A program made the translations under genes and the position numbers. Below the pieces are notes generated by a model, which did not search any database, had not been told where the DNA came from, and saw only the letters and a program-made list of their open reading frames with translations. A DNA stretch of 64,000 nt, taken from the NCBI RefSeq assembly GCF_015670405.1, contig NZ_JADPBQ010000001.1, positions 157,594 to 221,593 on the forward strand, written 5' to 3'. This DNA is from Clostridium sp. 1001271B_151109_B4 (lineage in GTDB: Bacteria > Bacillota > Clostridia > Clostridiales > Clostridiaceae). Shown in pieces: positions 17,469 to 26,708 of the stretch (the stretch's first letter is position 1; each line of letters begins with the position of its first letter).

Positions 17469-18140
17469 TTAAACACCATATTTTTTGTAATATTCTGATA
17501 TAGCAGCTTTAATATTATCATCAATATATATAGTTCCATCTATTTCTCTATTATATAGATATTCAACTACTTCAGCCATAGTAACTATTGGATATGTTGT
17601 TATACCGAAAGCTTCTTTGATTTCTGATTGAGCAGATTGTTCACCTCTACCCTTTTCCATTCTATCTACTGAAATAACTAATCCACATATTTCAACGTCA
17701 CCTTGAGCTTTTAAGATTGGTGCTGTTTCATAAATTGAAGTTCCTGCAGTCATTACATCTTCAACTATAACTACTTTCTTTGTATTATCTAATTTAGCTC
17801 CAAGTAAAATACCACCTTCACCGTGATCTTTAACTTCTTTTCTATTAGAGCAATACTCAACATTAGCTCCATATAATTTATTCATTGCTATAGCTGTTGT
17901 AACAGTTAATGGAATTCCTTTATAAGCAGGTCCGAACAATACATCAACTTCTGATCCTATACGCTCTTTTATTGTTTGAGCATAGAACTCTCCTAGTTTC
18001 TCAAGTTGTTCTCCAGTTGTATAATTTCCAGTATTAATAAAGAAAGGTGTTTGACGACCACTCTTTGTAACGAATTCCCCAAATCTTAAAACATTACTTT
18101 TAACCATAAATTCTATAAATTCTTGTTTATATTTTTGCAT
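17469..18140 (-). CDS. pyrE: Orotate phosphoribosyltransferase
   Basis: PyrE joins orotate and PRPP to form OMP in pyrimidine synthesis. The PRPP-binding motif VVIVEDVMTAGTS lies near residues 122-134. FGPAYKGIPLT (about 66) and the flexible loop RKEVKDHGEGG (about 97) are also typical. ATG at 18140 (223 residues) is used because GAGGAG lies 9 bases upstream, while the TTG at 18149 lies against that site. No other pyr gene is adjacent, and no PyrR-type leader is apparent in the 140 bp upstream. Confidence 0.95.
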   Translation of the reverse strand: MQKYKQEFIEFMVKSNVLRFGEFVTKSGRQTPFFINTGNYTTGEQLEKLGEFYAQTIKERIGSEVDVLFGPAYKGIPLTVTTAIAMNKLYGANVEYCSNRKEVKDHGEGGILLGAKLDNTKKVVIVEDVMTAGTSIYETAPILKAQGDVEICGLVISVDRMEKGRGEQSAQSEIKEAFGITTYPIVTMAEVVEYLYNREIDGTIYIDDNIKAAISEYYKKYGV

Positions 18141-18283
18141 AGAAAACAACTCCTCTTATATGTATATTTTTCTTAAATATTGTAACATCATTCGTGAAAA
18201 AAAGCTAATGAATTTTATGAGATTTTAATATTTTAAAAAATTATGGCAATAATTCTATATATAACTGTATATAGGAGGAATCT

Positions 18284-19237
18284 ATGAGAAAAAAAAGAGT
18301 AGTGCTAATTATTGTAAGTATTTTAATATGTTTAATTATAGGATTCTTAAATTCAACACATTTTAAGTTTTTGTATGAGGTTCTTAAATTAGGTAATAGC
18401 TTGCCAACTATATCAAGTGATTTTTATAGTGAACCTATTGAAGATATAACTTATAAAGATATAACATACAAGAATGATGGTGGCAAATCACTAAAATTAG
18501 ATTTATATATTAATGAAGAACTAAAAGAGCCAAAGCCTGTTATTATTTATGTATTTGGAAATGGATGGATGTATGGTGATAAGGTTATTCCCCAAGCTAT
18601 TTCATCAATCATTGATTTATTAAAAGATGAAGGATTTGCTGTTATAAGTACATCCTACGAATTAATGGATAATAAAGTAATATTTGATAAACAAATATCT
18701 GATGTAAAAGATACAATAAGATGGGTATATAAAAATAAAGATAAATATAATTTTGATGTAGATAATATTGGACTTATTGGACCATCAGCTGGTGCACAAC
18801 TATCAATGATTGCAGCCTTTTCTGATAATGATGAATTTATTGGTGATGTTTCATTAAAGAAATATCCATCAAAAGTAAAATATATTGTTGATTTATTTGG
18901 TCCTTCTGATTTGAGTAAAATAAACTTAAGTGCAGGTCCAAGTGAAATTGTCGATCAGTTTACTACTGAAGATATAGAAAGCTACTCTAAATTATATAGT
19001 CCTATCAATTATATTAAAGAGGATTTACCAGATACATTAATTATACATAGTAAAAAAGACAATATAGTTCCTTATGATACTTCTGTTGAATTATATGAAA
19101 GAGGTATAGAGCTAAACAATAAATTTTACTTTTATACTTTAGAAAATTGTACTCACTACTTAGAGAATTTATCTAATAAAGATGCTTTAGAGCTTTATAT
19201 GAAGATTGTTGATTTTATTCTTTCTGAAATTAAATAA
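18284..19237 (+). CDS. Membrane-anchored alpha/beta hydrolase (esterase/lipase-like)
   Basis: This 317-residue protein has an N-terminal basic stretch and hydrophobic helix (residues 3-23) acting as a signal anchor, so the catalytic part probably lies outside the cell. The alpha/beta hydrolase domain covers about 60-315. GPSAG near residue 167 holds the nucleophile Ser, HSKKDNIVPYD near 262 the likely Asp, and CTHYLEN near 290 the His. The usual oxyanion motif HGGGW of this hormone-sensitive-lipase/BD-FAE-like group is replaced by FGNGW near residue 92. The substrate is unknown. GGAGG precedes the ATG by 6 bases. It is transcribed alone. Confidence 0.85.
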   Translation: MRKKRVVLIIVSILICLIIGFLNSTHFKFLYEVLKLGNSLPTISSDFYSEPIEDITYKDITYKNDGGKSLKLDLYINEELKEPKPVIIYVFGNGWMYGDKVIPQAISSIIDLLKDEGFAVISTSYELMDNKVIFDKQISDVKDTIRWVYKNKDKYNFDVDNIGLIGPSAGAQLSMIAAFSDNDEFIGDVSLKKYPSKVKYIVDLFGPSDLSKINLSAGPSEIVDQFTTEDIESYSKLYSPINYIKEDLPDTLIIHSKKDNIVPYDTSVELYERGIELNNKFYFYTLENCTHYLENLSNKDALELYMKIVDFILSEIK

Positions 19238-19261
19238 AAAAATTTAATAAGTTATTACTAT

Positions 19262-19302
19262 TGAACTGCCTCCAGTCAAGTAGACAGAAGCAGTTCATTT
19301 TT
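19262..19302 (+). terminator. Terminator of the hydrolase gene, resembling an IS3-family end
   Basis: TGAACTGC at 19262-19269 pairs with GCAGTTCA at 19290-19297 and TTTTT follows. The sequence TGAACTGCCTCC followed by GTCAAGTAGACA resembles, from memory, terminal inverted repeats of IS3/IS150-type elements. It could be a leftover insertion-sequence end that now serves as a terminator. Confidence 0.6.
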
Positions 19303-19337
19303 ATATAAATTATTATTTTTTTATTAGAAATTATTAT

Positions 19338-20282
19338 TTATATAATCATACTTATTGGTACAACTAATAAAGATTCACCAGGAACTTTAAATCTTGGTTG
19401 TTCTGGCAAATAAATCCCATTGCTAGAAAGTCTTTGCATCAAAGGAGAACAGCAACTTAAAAAGTTTTCATAAAAGTTCGCTTGTCCTGATTTTCTTAAT
19501 AAATGGATACAATGATTATTATCACATTTTCTTATGACTTTTCCTATTACCGTACAAGGACATTCTTCATTATCATAAATATTTGCATAGGTACTAACGA
19601 AATTATTATTATTTACTGTTAAAACAACATCTGTATTTCCACAATTAATAATCATATCTTGACTGTTATTAACAGTTAAAAGTGACTTTAAGTAATCTAC
19701 TTGCTTATACATAGTATTATAATTAAGTAGTGAATTATCTAAATCATTAGAAGAATTACATATACAATTTAAATTATCTGTTCCTAAACAAGAAAGTAAA
19801 TTTGATAGACTATCTATGTATGACACCATAGACTCATTAGTAATATTACCACTTAATTTAATATAATCTCCAGAGTTTATTGTATCGATTGAAGAATATT
19901 CGGAAAATTCTTTGATTAAATTAGCTTCATTTAAACCTTGCAATAATTGTTGATGAATTTCAAAAGTTGTATAAATTCGTGTTAATTCTTCTTCACGTCT
20001 AATAAATCTTCTACCTTCAACAGATTGATTATCCTTATTTAATGTTGTTATAGTATCTGCTTCAGTAAAATTTTTACCTTTATATCCATCTCGCTCATCG
20101 CGAATACATCTATCTTCTCCATAATGTTGGTTCGATCCTTCATTTCCAGTTTTAGCACTTAAGGTTCTATCTTCAATAAATCTCGAAGTTCTTTTTTCTA
20201 TAAATCCATCAATAACTAGTGAATTTAAATTCTTAGTCAATGATTCATCTAGATAAATAAGTAAATCAAGAGCATCTGCCAA
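19338..20282 (-). CDS. DUF6414-like protein of unknown function
   Basis: This 314-residue soluble protein begins LIYLDESLTKNLNSLVIDG and ends with SLLVVPISMII, which I recall as features of the DUF6414 family found in Firmicutes. The middle is rich in charged residues (about 30-100), and two Cys pairs, CPC and CDNNHC, lie near residues 242-257 and could bind metal. No catalytic motif is evident. Function is unknown. The start is TTG at 20282, supported by AAGGAGG 8 bases upstream. There is no nearby in-frame ATG. It is separated from the TerC gene and probably monocistronic. Confidence 0.7.
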   Translation of the reverse strand: MADALDLLIYLDESLTKNLNSLVIDGFIEKRTSRFIEDRTLSAKTGNEGSNQHYGEDRCIRDERDGYKGKNFTEADTITTLNKDNQSVEGRRFIRREEELTRIYTTFEIHQQLLQGLNEANLIKEFSEYSSIDTINSGDYIKLSGNITNESMVSYIDSLSNLLSCLGTDNLNCICNSSNDLDNSLLNYNTMYKQVDYLKSLLTVNNSQDMIINCGNTDVVLTVNNNNFVSTYANIYDNEECPCTVIGKVIRKCDNNHCIHLLRKSGQANFYENFLSCCSPLMQRLSSNGIYLPEQPRFKVPGESLLVVPISMII

Positions 20283-20340
20283 AGAAGTTACCTCCTTATT
20301 AATTAAAAAGCCTCATATTATATTATTCTAAAGTAGATAA

Positions 20341-21153
20341 TTAAGTACGTAATAATGAAAATAAAATACTAGTTAGTAATATAATCGCTATTACAAGGAG
20401 TGAAATTATTGTTGAAATAGTTATTCCAAAGAACGCTATAAATAATTTTACTCCTGTAAACATTAAAATAAATGCTACTCCATATTTTATATATTTAAAC
20501 ATACTATTTAATTTAGCTAAAAGAAAATACAAGCTTCTTAAACCTAATATAGCAAATATATTAGAACTATAAACAATATAAGGATTGGTAGTAATAGAAA
20601 AAATAGCTGGTATTGAATCCATAGCAAAAATAATATCTGAACTTTCAATTAATACTAAGATTAATAGTAATGGAGTTGCATGTAGCACTCCATTTTTACG
20701 TACAAAAAAACATTCACCACATAAATCATCAGTAACAGGAATTATCTTTTTCATAATTTTTAATACTTTACTATCTGAAAAATCAACAGCTTCTTCTTTA
20801 TTGAATAATATTTTCATACCACTACAAAATAAGAAAAATCCAAAAATATATAGTATCCAATGGAATGTGTTTACTATTGCAACTCCTAAAAAAATAAACA
20901 TAAACCTTAATACTATTGCACCAAGTATTCCATATGTTAAAACTCTTTTTTGATATGAAATGGGTATATTAAAGGATGTAAAGACAAGTAAAAATAGAAA
21001 TAAATTATCTACACTTAAACTTAATTCTATTATGTATCCACCAAGAAACTCTAATCCAGGTTCTGCTCCAAAAATAACATAAATAAAAATATTAACTACA
21101 ATTGCTAGGCTTACCCATAAAGCAAAATTTTTTAATGCACTTCTCGCTTTCAA
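20341..21153 (-). CDS. TerC/Alx-family integral membrane protein
   Basis: The 270-residue protein has about eight hydrophobic helices. The two family signatures with acidic residues in the membrane are present: ELSLSVDNLFLFLLVF (about 43-58) and ESSDIIFAMDSIPAIFSIT (about 169-187). Alx and MntX-type relatives export manganese or protect against metal stress. The tellurite-resistance name is historical. Members are often behind a yybP-ykoY manganese riboswitch, but I see no such element in the short upstream region. The start ATG at 21153 follows AGGAGAAATATTTTGAA, a long spacing. Confidence 0.88.
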   Translation of the reverse strand: MKARSALKNFALWVSLAIVVNIFIYVIFGAEPGLEFLGGYIIELSLSVDNLFLFLLVFTSFNIPISYQKRVLTYGILGAIVLRFMFIFLGVAIVNTFHWILYIFGFFLFCSGMKILFNKEEAVDFSDSKVLKIMKKIIPVTDDLCGECFFVRKNGVLHATPLLLILVLIESSDIIFAMDSIPAIFSITTNPYIVYSSNIFAILGLRSLYFLLAKLNSMFKYIKYGVAFILMFTGVKLFIAFFGITISTIISLLVIAIILLTSILFSLLRT

Positions 21154-21230
21154 AATATTTCTCCTTTATAATTAATTCACAGAATAAATATATGATTTAA
21201 GTAACTGTTTTATTTGTTAATAATTCAAAA

Positions 21231-21260
21231 AGTAAGATTAAAATAAAATTTAATCTTACT
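21231..21260. terminator. Terminator after the pullulanase gene
   Basis: AGTAAGATTAAA and TTTAATCTTACT form a perfect 12-bp stem around six bases. On the minus strand TTTTTG follows, on the plus strand TTCTTTTTT. Confidence 0.8.
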
Positions 21261-21307
21261 TTCTTTTTTAGTTTTAATATTTTTAATTGTAATTACTACT
21301 ATAATAT

Positions 21308-24300
21308 TTAATTGAAATTTATATTGTTGCATAAAATCATAATTGAATATGATTTTAATCCTGGAATTTGATTATTAAAAACGGTATTTATAATTTTCAT
21401 TCCAGCAGTATTTTCATTTGCGATAATATTCCAATAACCACTGCTAGAAGATGGGATATAGTTGTTTACGTCATAATTATCAATATTTGTTCCATTATAA
21501 ACAACAACTACTTCTCCTTTGTTATAATTATTTAAATTAATATGCTGAATTAAAACACCACAATTTTCACTATTACCAGCAAAAATAAAGTTAATATTAT
21601 TTTTTATAATTTCAGGATCTCCAACCTTAAAATGTGGTAGACTTTTTCTGATTTCGATTAATCCTTTATTATAATTGAAAACATCTATAAACTTTTCCTT
21701 ATCATTCCATTTTATAGAGTTTATATCATCACTGCTTTTATAGCTATTATGATCACCTTGTTTTGTTTTTAAAAATTCAGCTCCATATTGAATAAATGGA
21801 ATACCTTGTGCTGAAAATATTATTGCCATTCCTAAAATATTCTGTCTAACAAGACTTGAACTTAAAGGATAATTAGGTATGTTTTTTCGATAATCACCAG
21901 AGTTTAAACTTGGATTTTGACTTTTTTCTATTTGATCCCAAATGGTATAATTATCATGAGCATCAATATAATTAATGCTTTCATTTGGCTTAGCTGTTAG
22001 GGTATATATAGAACCTTTTAACCCTTCAATTATGCTCCATGAAAAATCGGAACTGCAAGAATTGCCATTTATAAATCCACAAGAGGGACTATTATTTCCT
22101 CTAATTGCATCTCTAAAAGTATCATTAAATACAGAAAAATTTTCGTTTTTTTGTGATCCTTTATAAGTTCCATTAGTTAGTGGTGAGCTACCACCCTTCC
22201 ATGGTTCGCCATATATTAAAAAGTTCTTATCAATTTTAGCTGTTTTTCGTACGATTTCCTTTGTAGTATCAATATCTAATAATTCCATTAAGTCAAATCT
22301 TATTCCATCTATTTTATAATCTTTAATCCAATGCATGCAAGAGTCAATAATAAACTTTCTAACCATAGGTTTTTCAGAAGCAAGTTCATTTCCACAACCT
22401 GAACCATTTGTATATCGTCCTAAATGGTCTGTTCTAAAATAATAACCTGGTACAATATTATCCATGTTAATAGTAGACATCATATGGTTATAAACCATAT
22501 CCATTATTACTCTTATACCTTTTTCATGAAACTTCATAATCATTTGTCTTAATTCAATTATTCTTGTTATAGGATTATAAGGATTACTACAATAACTACC
22601 CTCAGGTGCATTAAAGTTTTTAGGATCATATCCCCAATTTCTGTTATTAGAGCTTGGAAAACGTTCATCTACAGAGCCAAAATCAAATACAGGCATTAAA
22701 TGAACATGCGTAACTCCTAATTCACATAAATGATCTATTGCTGTTTTAATAGATTTACCACTATAAGGATTGCTATATATTGTGTTTTCTTCTACTGCTC
22801 CTAAATAAGTGCCTCTCAGGCCATCAATTACGCCTGAACTTTTATCAATAGTAAAATCCCTAATATGCATTTCATAGATGATTGAATCATCTTTATTCAC
22901 TAATGAAGGTATACTATGGTTAATAAATCCTATAGGTTTAGTACTTCTTTCATTGATATCTAATACATAGCCTTTATCACCATTTACAGAAACTGAATTT
23001 GCATATGGATCAACTGCATATGTTACATTTTCTATAATTTCTCCATTTACATCTACATCTCTAAAATAAAGTTTATATAAATAATATAAGCCATCAGCAT
23101 CCTCTTTATTTAAAACTGTAGAATAAACTCCAGTTTTATAGTCATATACCATTTGATATCTAGTTACGTCAGCTTCATGATTTATATACCAATCCTTGTA
23201 TAATAATAATTCTACCTTTATGCTAGTAGGAGCCCATAATTTAAATGAAATTGAATTATTTAAATAAGTCACACCAAGGTCTTCTTTAGAGTAATAAAAT
23301 TTATCTAAATAATCACGCATCAAAATTTTATATGGCCTATAGGTATTAGAAGCTGATACCAACAATAAGTCATTTGCACGAATATGATGAGGGAGGTTTG
23401 TTATAATAATCTTCTTTCCTCTTATAATTGAAGAGGTACCCTCTACTTTTTCACCATTTAAATAAAGTTCAAAATCAATTCCTAATAAAGGCTCACTAGT
23501 AAGATAAATTTTAACTTTGTTGGCATTATCCATTACAGCAAATTTTATATTAGTTTGACTTGCAACTAACGCATCTCTAAGAGATTTATAACTTCTATTA
23601 TCTCCGTGAATAAGGTAAATATCTTTGTAATTACCTTTTAAATCATAAGTAATTGTCTGTTCTGACCAATAATTTATCCAATTATTTCCCCACTGTTTTT
23701 TTCTTACGATTAAGTAATCATTATTAATATAACTAGAAAAACCAAAGTCTGTGTTATAGGTAAAGTTTTTCTCTTCACCAGAAGAATTTTCACCAAAGCT
23801 CCAACAATTCCAGATAAAATCATTTCCTTCATAATTGCTATCTTCTATATAAAAATGAACTAAAGTTCCTTCATAATTATTATTTTTAACCTTTATTTTT
23901 TTCTTTGAAGTATACTCATTATTTATAGAAGTTCCATTGATAATAATTTCATATCCTTCTGGAACATTTTTATCAACAAATAAATAATTATTTTTAATTT
24001 CTATGCCAGGATAACTATTTTCTATGAACCAATTCATTTCAGTAAGGGAAATCCTGCCATATAGTCCTGTACAAACTCCTAATAATTCAACTGGTCGTTT
24101 ATAAGTTACTACATTACTAGAAGAATAAATTTTTAAGACATTTTTAATAGGCTCCCATATAAAACTAAAGCTATTTTTTTCGCTACCCTCTGAATCTACC
24201 CATAATTCATTTCCATTAGCGTCAATTAAAATATATTTATATTTATATTTTCCAGGCTTCAATTTACTTGGGAATTTTATTTCTTTCATCATTTTCAATA

Positions 24301-24508
24301 AACCATCACGTGTATCTAATTGCCATATTAGCTTATATTCATCAGATTTATTCCAATTATTAAAATCACCAACTACATATGCATAAATACATCCATCATA
24401 TTGTGCTGTAAAACGTATAGTATTGGAAATAGGACATAAATCAATTGAATACGTACCCTTTGGATTATCGTTTATTTCAATTTTTTCAATATAATCTGTA
24501 CTTTTCAT
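21308..24508 (-). CDS. pulA: Type I pullulanase (GH13), probably intracellular
   Basis: It hydrolyses alpha-1,6 links in pullulan, glycogen or limit dextrins. The 1066-residue chain begins with a CBM48/CBM20-like starch-binding region (VVGDFNNWN near 46), then two Ig-like or CBM-type modules up to about 390. The GH13 pullulanase core follows, with NWGYDP near 626, the nucleophile Asp in DGIRFDLM near 737, the acid Glu in GEPW near 766 and DAHDN near 850. A C-terminal beta domain ends it. There is no signal peptide or lipobox, so it probably acts on glycogen or imported maltodextrin in the cytoplasm. GAGAGG precedes the ATG. The second GH13 gene at 47851 may act on its products. Confidence 0.9.
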   Translation of the reverse strand: MKSTDYIEKIEINDNPKGTYSIDLCPISNTIRFTAQYDGCIYAYVVGDFNNWNKSDEYKLIWQLDTRDGLLKMMKEIKFPSKLKPGKYKYKYILIDANGNELWVDSEGSEKNSFSFIWEPIKNVLKIYSSSNVVTYKRPVELLGVCTGLYGRISLTEMNWFIENSYPGIEIKNNYLFVDKNVPEGYEIIINGTSINNEYTSKKKIKVKNNNYEGTLVHFYIEDSNYEGNDFIWNCWSFGENSSGEEKNFTYNTDFGFSSYINNDYLIVRKKQWGNNWINYWSEQTITYDLKGNYKDIYLIHGDNRSYKSLRDALVASQTNIKFAVMDNANKVKIYLTSEPLLGIDFELYLNGEKVEGTSSIIRGKKIIITNLPHHIRANDLLLVSASNTYRPYKILMRDYLDKFYYSKEDLGVTYLNNSISFKLWAPTSIKVELLLYKDWYINHEADVTRYQMVYDYKTGVYSTVLNKEDADGLYYLYKLYFRDVDVNGEIIENVTYAVDPYANSVSVNGDKGYVLDINERSTKPIGFINHSIPSLVNKDDSIIYEMHIRDFTIDKSSGVIDGLRGTYLGAVEENTIYSNPYSGKSIKTAIDHLCELGVTHVHLMPVFDFGSVDERFPSSNNRNWGYDPKNFNAPEGSYCSNPYNPITRIIELRQMIMKFHEKGIRVIMDMVYNHMMSTINMDNIVPGYYFRTDHLGRYTNGSGCGNELASEKPMVRKFIIDSCMHWIKDYKIDGIRFDLMELLDIDTTKEIVRKTAKIDKNFLIYGEPWKGGSSPLTNGTYKGSQKNENFSVFNDTFRDAIRGNNSPSCGFINGNSCSSDFSWSIIEGLKGSIYTLTAKPNESINYIDAHDNYTIWDQIEKSQNPSLNSGDYRKNIPNYPLSSSLVRQNILGMAIIFSAQGIPFIQYGAEFLKTKQGDHNSYKSSDDINSIKWNDKEKFIDVFNYNKGLIEIRKSLPHFKVGDPEIIKNNINFIFAGNSENCGVLIQHINLNNYNKGEVVVVYNGTNIDNYDVNNYIPSSSSGYWNIIANENTAGMKIINTVFNNQIPGLKSYSIMILCNNINFN

Positions 24509-24632
24509 ATATTACCTCTCAAATTAATTCTCGACTAAAGTTCAATATTTAATACTTATGAACTAAAATTTTATTTTATTTTATATTATATAAAATAATT
24601 GTATCATTTTTTCAAATTTTTTCCTATATAAT

Positions 24633-24664
24633 AAAAAACAAGATAAAATAGTTATTTATCTTGC
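24633..24664 (-). terminator. Terminator of the acidic hypothetical gene
   Basis: CAAGATAAA and TTTATCTTG pair around TAACTAT and are followed by TTTTTTAT on the minus strand. Confidence 0.8.
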
Positions 24665-24689
24665 CTCTTTATTAAAACTTAATAATTTA

Positions 24690-25103
24690 TTATTCGACTT
24701 GTGTCAATAATCTTTTCATTACATCCTTCAATTTATTATTTCCAAGCTCCTCATTAGCCATAACTAATACTGCTTTTATATCATTATCTGATGGTTCCCA
24801 TTTGTAAGCTTTAAAGTCCATAATTGAATCTTCAGGTAAGTATTCTTCTAATTCAAATCCAAGTTCTTCAGTTGTTGCCATATATTCTTCAAATAATGAA
24901 TCCTCATCCTCTTCATTGATATTTATACTTTCACTTATTTCTTCATTTAGCATATCAATACTAACACTTAAATTAAAGGCAACAATATCCTCTCTTTTAG
25001 ATCCTTTACTCATATCTTTAATAACTTTGAATTCAGTATTTTCTTCAATAATATTTTTTATATCATTGCTATCTAAAACTCTATTTCCAAATGCAATATA
25101 CAT
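24690..25103 (-). CDS. Acidic hypothetical protein
   Basis: I do not recognise this 137-residue protein. It is strongly acidic, with a Glu/Asp run (ININEEDEDSLFEEYM, about 72-87) in the middle and a helical C-terminus ending NNKLKDVMKRLLTQVE. It has no signal peptide, membrane segment or cysteine. AAGGAGG stands 7 bases upstream of the ATG, one of the best ribosome binding sites in the window, so translation is very likely. It has its own terminator and stands alone between trpP and the pullulanase gene. Confidence 0.75.
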   Translation of the reverse strand: MYIAFGNRVLDSNDIKNIIEENTEFKVIKDMSKGSKREDIVAFNLSVSIDMLNEEISESININEEDEDSLFEEYMATTEELGFELEEYLPEDSIMDFKAYKWEPSDNDIKAVLVMANEELGNNKLKDVMKRLLTQVE

Positions 25104-25235
25104 AATCCTTCCTCCTTAGATTAATGCTTAATTATACAAATAATAATTTCATATTCAATATTTTAAACACATAAAATGATATTTATAATGTATCAAAAGC
25201 AAGAGTAAATTTCAATATAAATAAGATATATTATA

Positions 25236-25271
25236 AAATAAAGAGCAAATATTTTAACATATTTGCTCTTT
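25236..25271 (-). terminator. trpP terminator
   Basis: AAAGAGCAAAT and ATTTGCTCTTT form a perfect stem around ATGTTAAAAT, followed by ATTTTA on the minus strand. Confidence 0.8.
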
Positions 25272-25276
25272 TAAAA

Positions 25277-25828
25277 TTATATAGTTATAACTCTTTTTAA
25301 TGATACATTAATAGCATGGTATAAAAGAAATCCACCTATTGTATTAATTAATAAAGCTGGTATAACAACTGTAAGAAAAAGAATTGTAAAGCTTGCAGGT
25401 AATCCTACTATAAGTTTTGCTGATAATAAAAATGTAGTACCGCTAACTAATGTTCCGATTGGAAAACCTAATAAAACTACGATATTTTTTTCAAGTTTAG
25501 TATTTAGTTTAGTTAATTGTGATACTTTATTTATTATCATAATAAATAAAAACATTATATTTACAGTTACTAATTTATCTATAATATTTGGTACTTGACC
25601 TCCAGGAAATTTAGTTGTTAACGCTGTAAATACTCCTGTTATTATAGCGCAAATAAGAGATGTTTTATAATCATTGTTGTTTATAATCATAATAATAAAT
25701 AACATTGCTAATGCAAAATCAGGTTGCATTGGTAATCCTAGAGCTGGAGTAATTTGATGTAATATGGCACCTATTGCTAATAGTAGTGCATTTATGATCA
25801 TTTTTTTTGTATTTAAATTTCTTTTCAT
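25277..25828 (-). CDS. trpP: Tryptophan transport protein TrpP
   Basis: This 183-residue membrane protein with about five helices belongs to the TrpP family of tryptophan transporters (B. subtilis TrpP, formerly YhaG). The conserved stretch TPALGLPMQPDFALAML near residue 27 and TKFPGGQVPNIIDK near residue 72 are characteristic. The family resembles S components of ECF transporters. Its substrate is supported independently by the upstream T-box, whose specifier triplet is UGG (tryptophan). GGGGG lies 9 bases before the ATG. The gene is expected to be switched on when uncharged tRNA-Trp accumulates. Confidence 0.92.
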   Translation of the reverse strand: MKRNLNTKKMIINALLLAIGAILHQITPALGLPMQPDFALAMLFIIMIINNNDYKTSLICAIITGVFTALTTKFPGGQVPNIIDKLVTVNIMFLFIMIINKVSQLTKLNTKLEKNIVVLLGFPIGTLVSGTTFLLSAKLIVGLPASFTILFLTVVIPALLINTIGGFLLYHAINVSLKRVITI

Positions 25829-25884
25829 TTTGAATTCCCCCTAAATATAAATAACTTTTATTAAGATTTTTTACTATTATGAAT

Positions 25885-25919
25885 TTAACAAAACTTCATA
25901 CCATATTAATCACCTCCTA
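25885..25919 (-). other. Strong ribosome binding site followed by a minimal ORF in the trpP leader
   Basis: Between the T-box terminator and trpP stands AGGAGGTGATTAATATG, a near-ideal initiation site. Its ATG at 25904 is followed by GTA and TGA, so it encodes only two residues. An overlapping ATG at 25899 encodes four residues (MKFC). This may be the relic of a lost gene or a start-stop element that affects translation or mRNA stability of trpP. There is no tryptophan codon, so it is not a classical leader peptide. Confidence 0.45.
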
Positions 25920-25928
25920 ATAAACAAT

Positions 25929-26196
25929 AAAAAAACTCCGTCCTAAAAATAGGACGGAGTATATAATCCGCGGTACCACCTAATTTATGAAATTTAAGTA
26001 TAAAAATTTCATCACTTAATCCAAGTACTATCATACTTGTCCTACTATAACGTGTAGGTTACGGTTTCCGGTACTAAGCAATGCTTTCCCTTTACTTCTC
26101 AAAGGCCCATTCATATAACTCCTTCTTGTTAAGATCTCACCATCCTTAACTCTCTTTAATGAAGCTAAGATATATTACTATCCCTTATCTATGAAT
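25929..26196 (-). ncRNA. T-box riboswitch, tryptophan specific, controlling trpP
   Basis: On the minus strand the 14-base T-box AGGTGGTACCGCGG lies at 25981-25968. It is followed by a strong terminator stem, ACTCCGTCCT pairing with AGGACGGAGT (25960-25951 with 25944-25935), then a run of T. Stem I begins near 26196 with AGGGATAGTA. The specifier loop holds GAA-TGG-G, placing the specifier codon UGG at 26109-26107, which reads tryptophan. Uncharged tRNA-Trp should stabilise the antiterminator (T-box paired with the tRNA NCCA end) and permit trpP transcription. Confidence 0.95.
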
Positions 26197-26218
26197 TTAA
26201 AAGTTTTAATTTAATACC

Positions 26219-26247
26219 ATTATATTCATAATTTGGTAAAAGGTCAA
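26219..26247 (-). promoter_or_regulatory. Sigma-A-type promoter of the trpP T-box transcript
   Basis: On the minus strand TTGACC (26247-26242) and TATAAT (26224-26219) are separated by 17 bases. It lies about 25 bases upstream of stem I of the T-box. Confidence 0.8.
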
Positions 26248-26260
26248 TGATTATAAAAAA

Positions 26261-26593
26261 CTATTTTATAGTTATATTTGATGCTGTTGGGAATAAATTA
26301 TTATAAAATTTATCAAAACCATCATCTTCTATAAGAACCTCTTCTTTATCATTGACATAAAACTTATTCATTGTACTAATAATTAAATCAAATTTCTTTA
26401 AGTTATTTTCTTCAAGTAAAACAGTGTAAAGATATGATAAATGATTTTGCATGTACTTTTGTAGATTTGTTGCTTCTTCTTCAGTAATCTTACCATTTTT
26501 AACCAATTCCTTAATTGGACCGTTATTTAATGCAAAATAAGCAGAAGCTTTAGAAATATTAGCTATGTATTCTTGTGGTTTCTTTGTATTCAT
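26261..26593 (-). CDS. Conserved clostridial hypothetical protein
   Basis: I recognise no domain in this 110-residue protein. It looks largely helical and soluble. Features are YFALNNGPIKELVKNGKI near residue 19, which recalls a short helical hairpin, then YLYTVLLEENNLKKFDLI and an acidic end DKEEVLIEDDGFDKFYNN. It has no membrane segment, signal or cysteine. AAAGGA lies 9-11 bases before the ATG. It stands just upstream of the trpP promoter in the same direction, with about 115 bp to idi. Confidence 0.7.
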   Translation of the reverse strand: MNTKKPQEYIANISKASAYFALNNGPIKELVKNGKITEEEATNLQKYMQNHLSYLYTVLLEENNLKKFDLIISTMNKFYVNDKEEVLIEDDGFDKFYNNLFPTASNITIK

Positions 26594-26708
26594 ATTTTTT
26601 TATCCTTTCTAATGTATCTTAAAATAAATATATTAATCAATATAAAATATTTTATATTACTATTATATATCTTACAATAGCAATTAATAAATAAAGCTAG
26701 GTGACTTA

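Noticed and set aside
18141..18283. PyrR attenuator before pyrE
   Set aside because: No PyrR-binding loop or antiterminator/terminator pair could be made out.
20585..20953. Plus-strand frame within the TerC-type gene
   Set aside because: Antisense shadow of a membrane protein with clear family motifs.
21154..21230. yybP-ykoY manganese riboswitch before the TerC-type gene
   Set aside because: The upstream gap is short and shows none of the conserved loop sequences.
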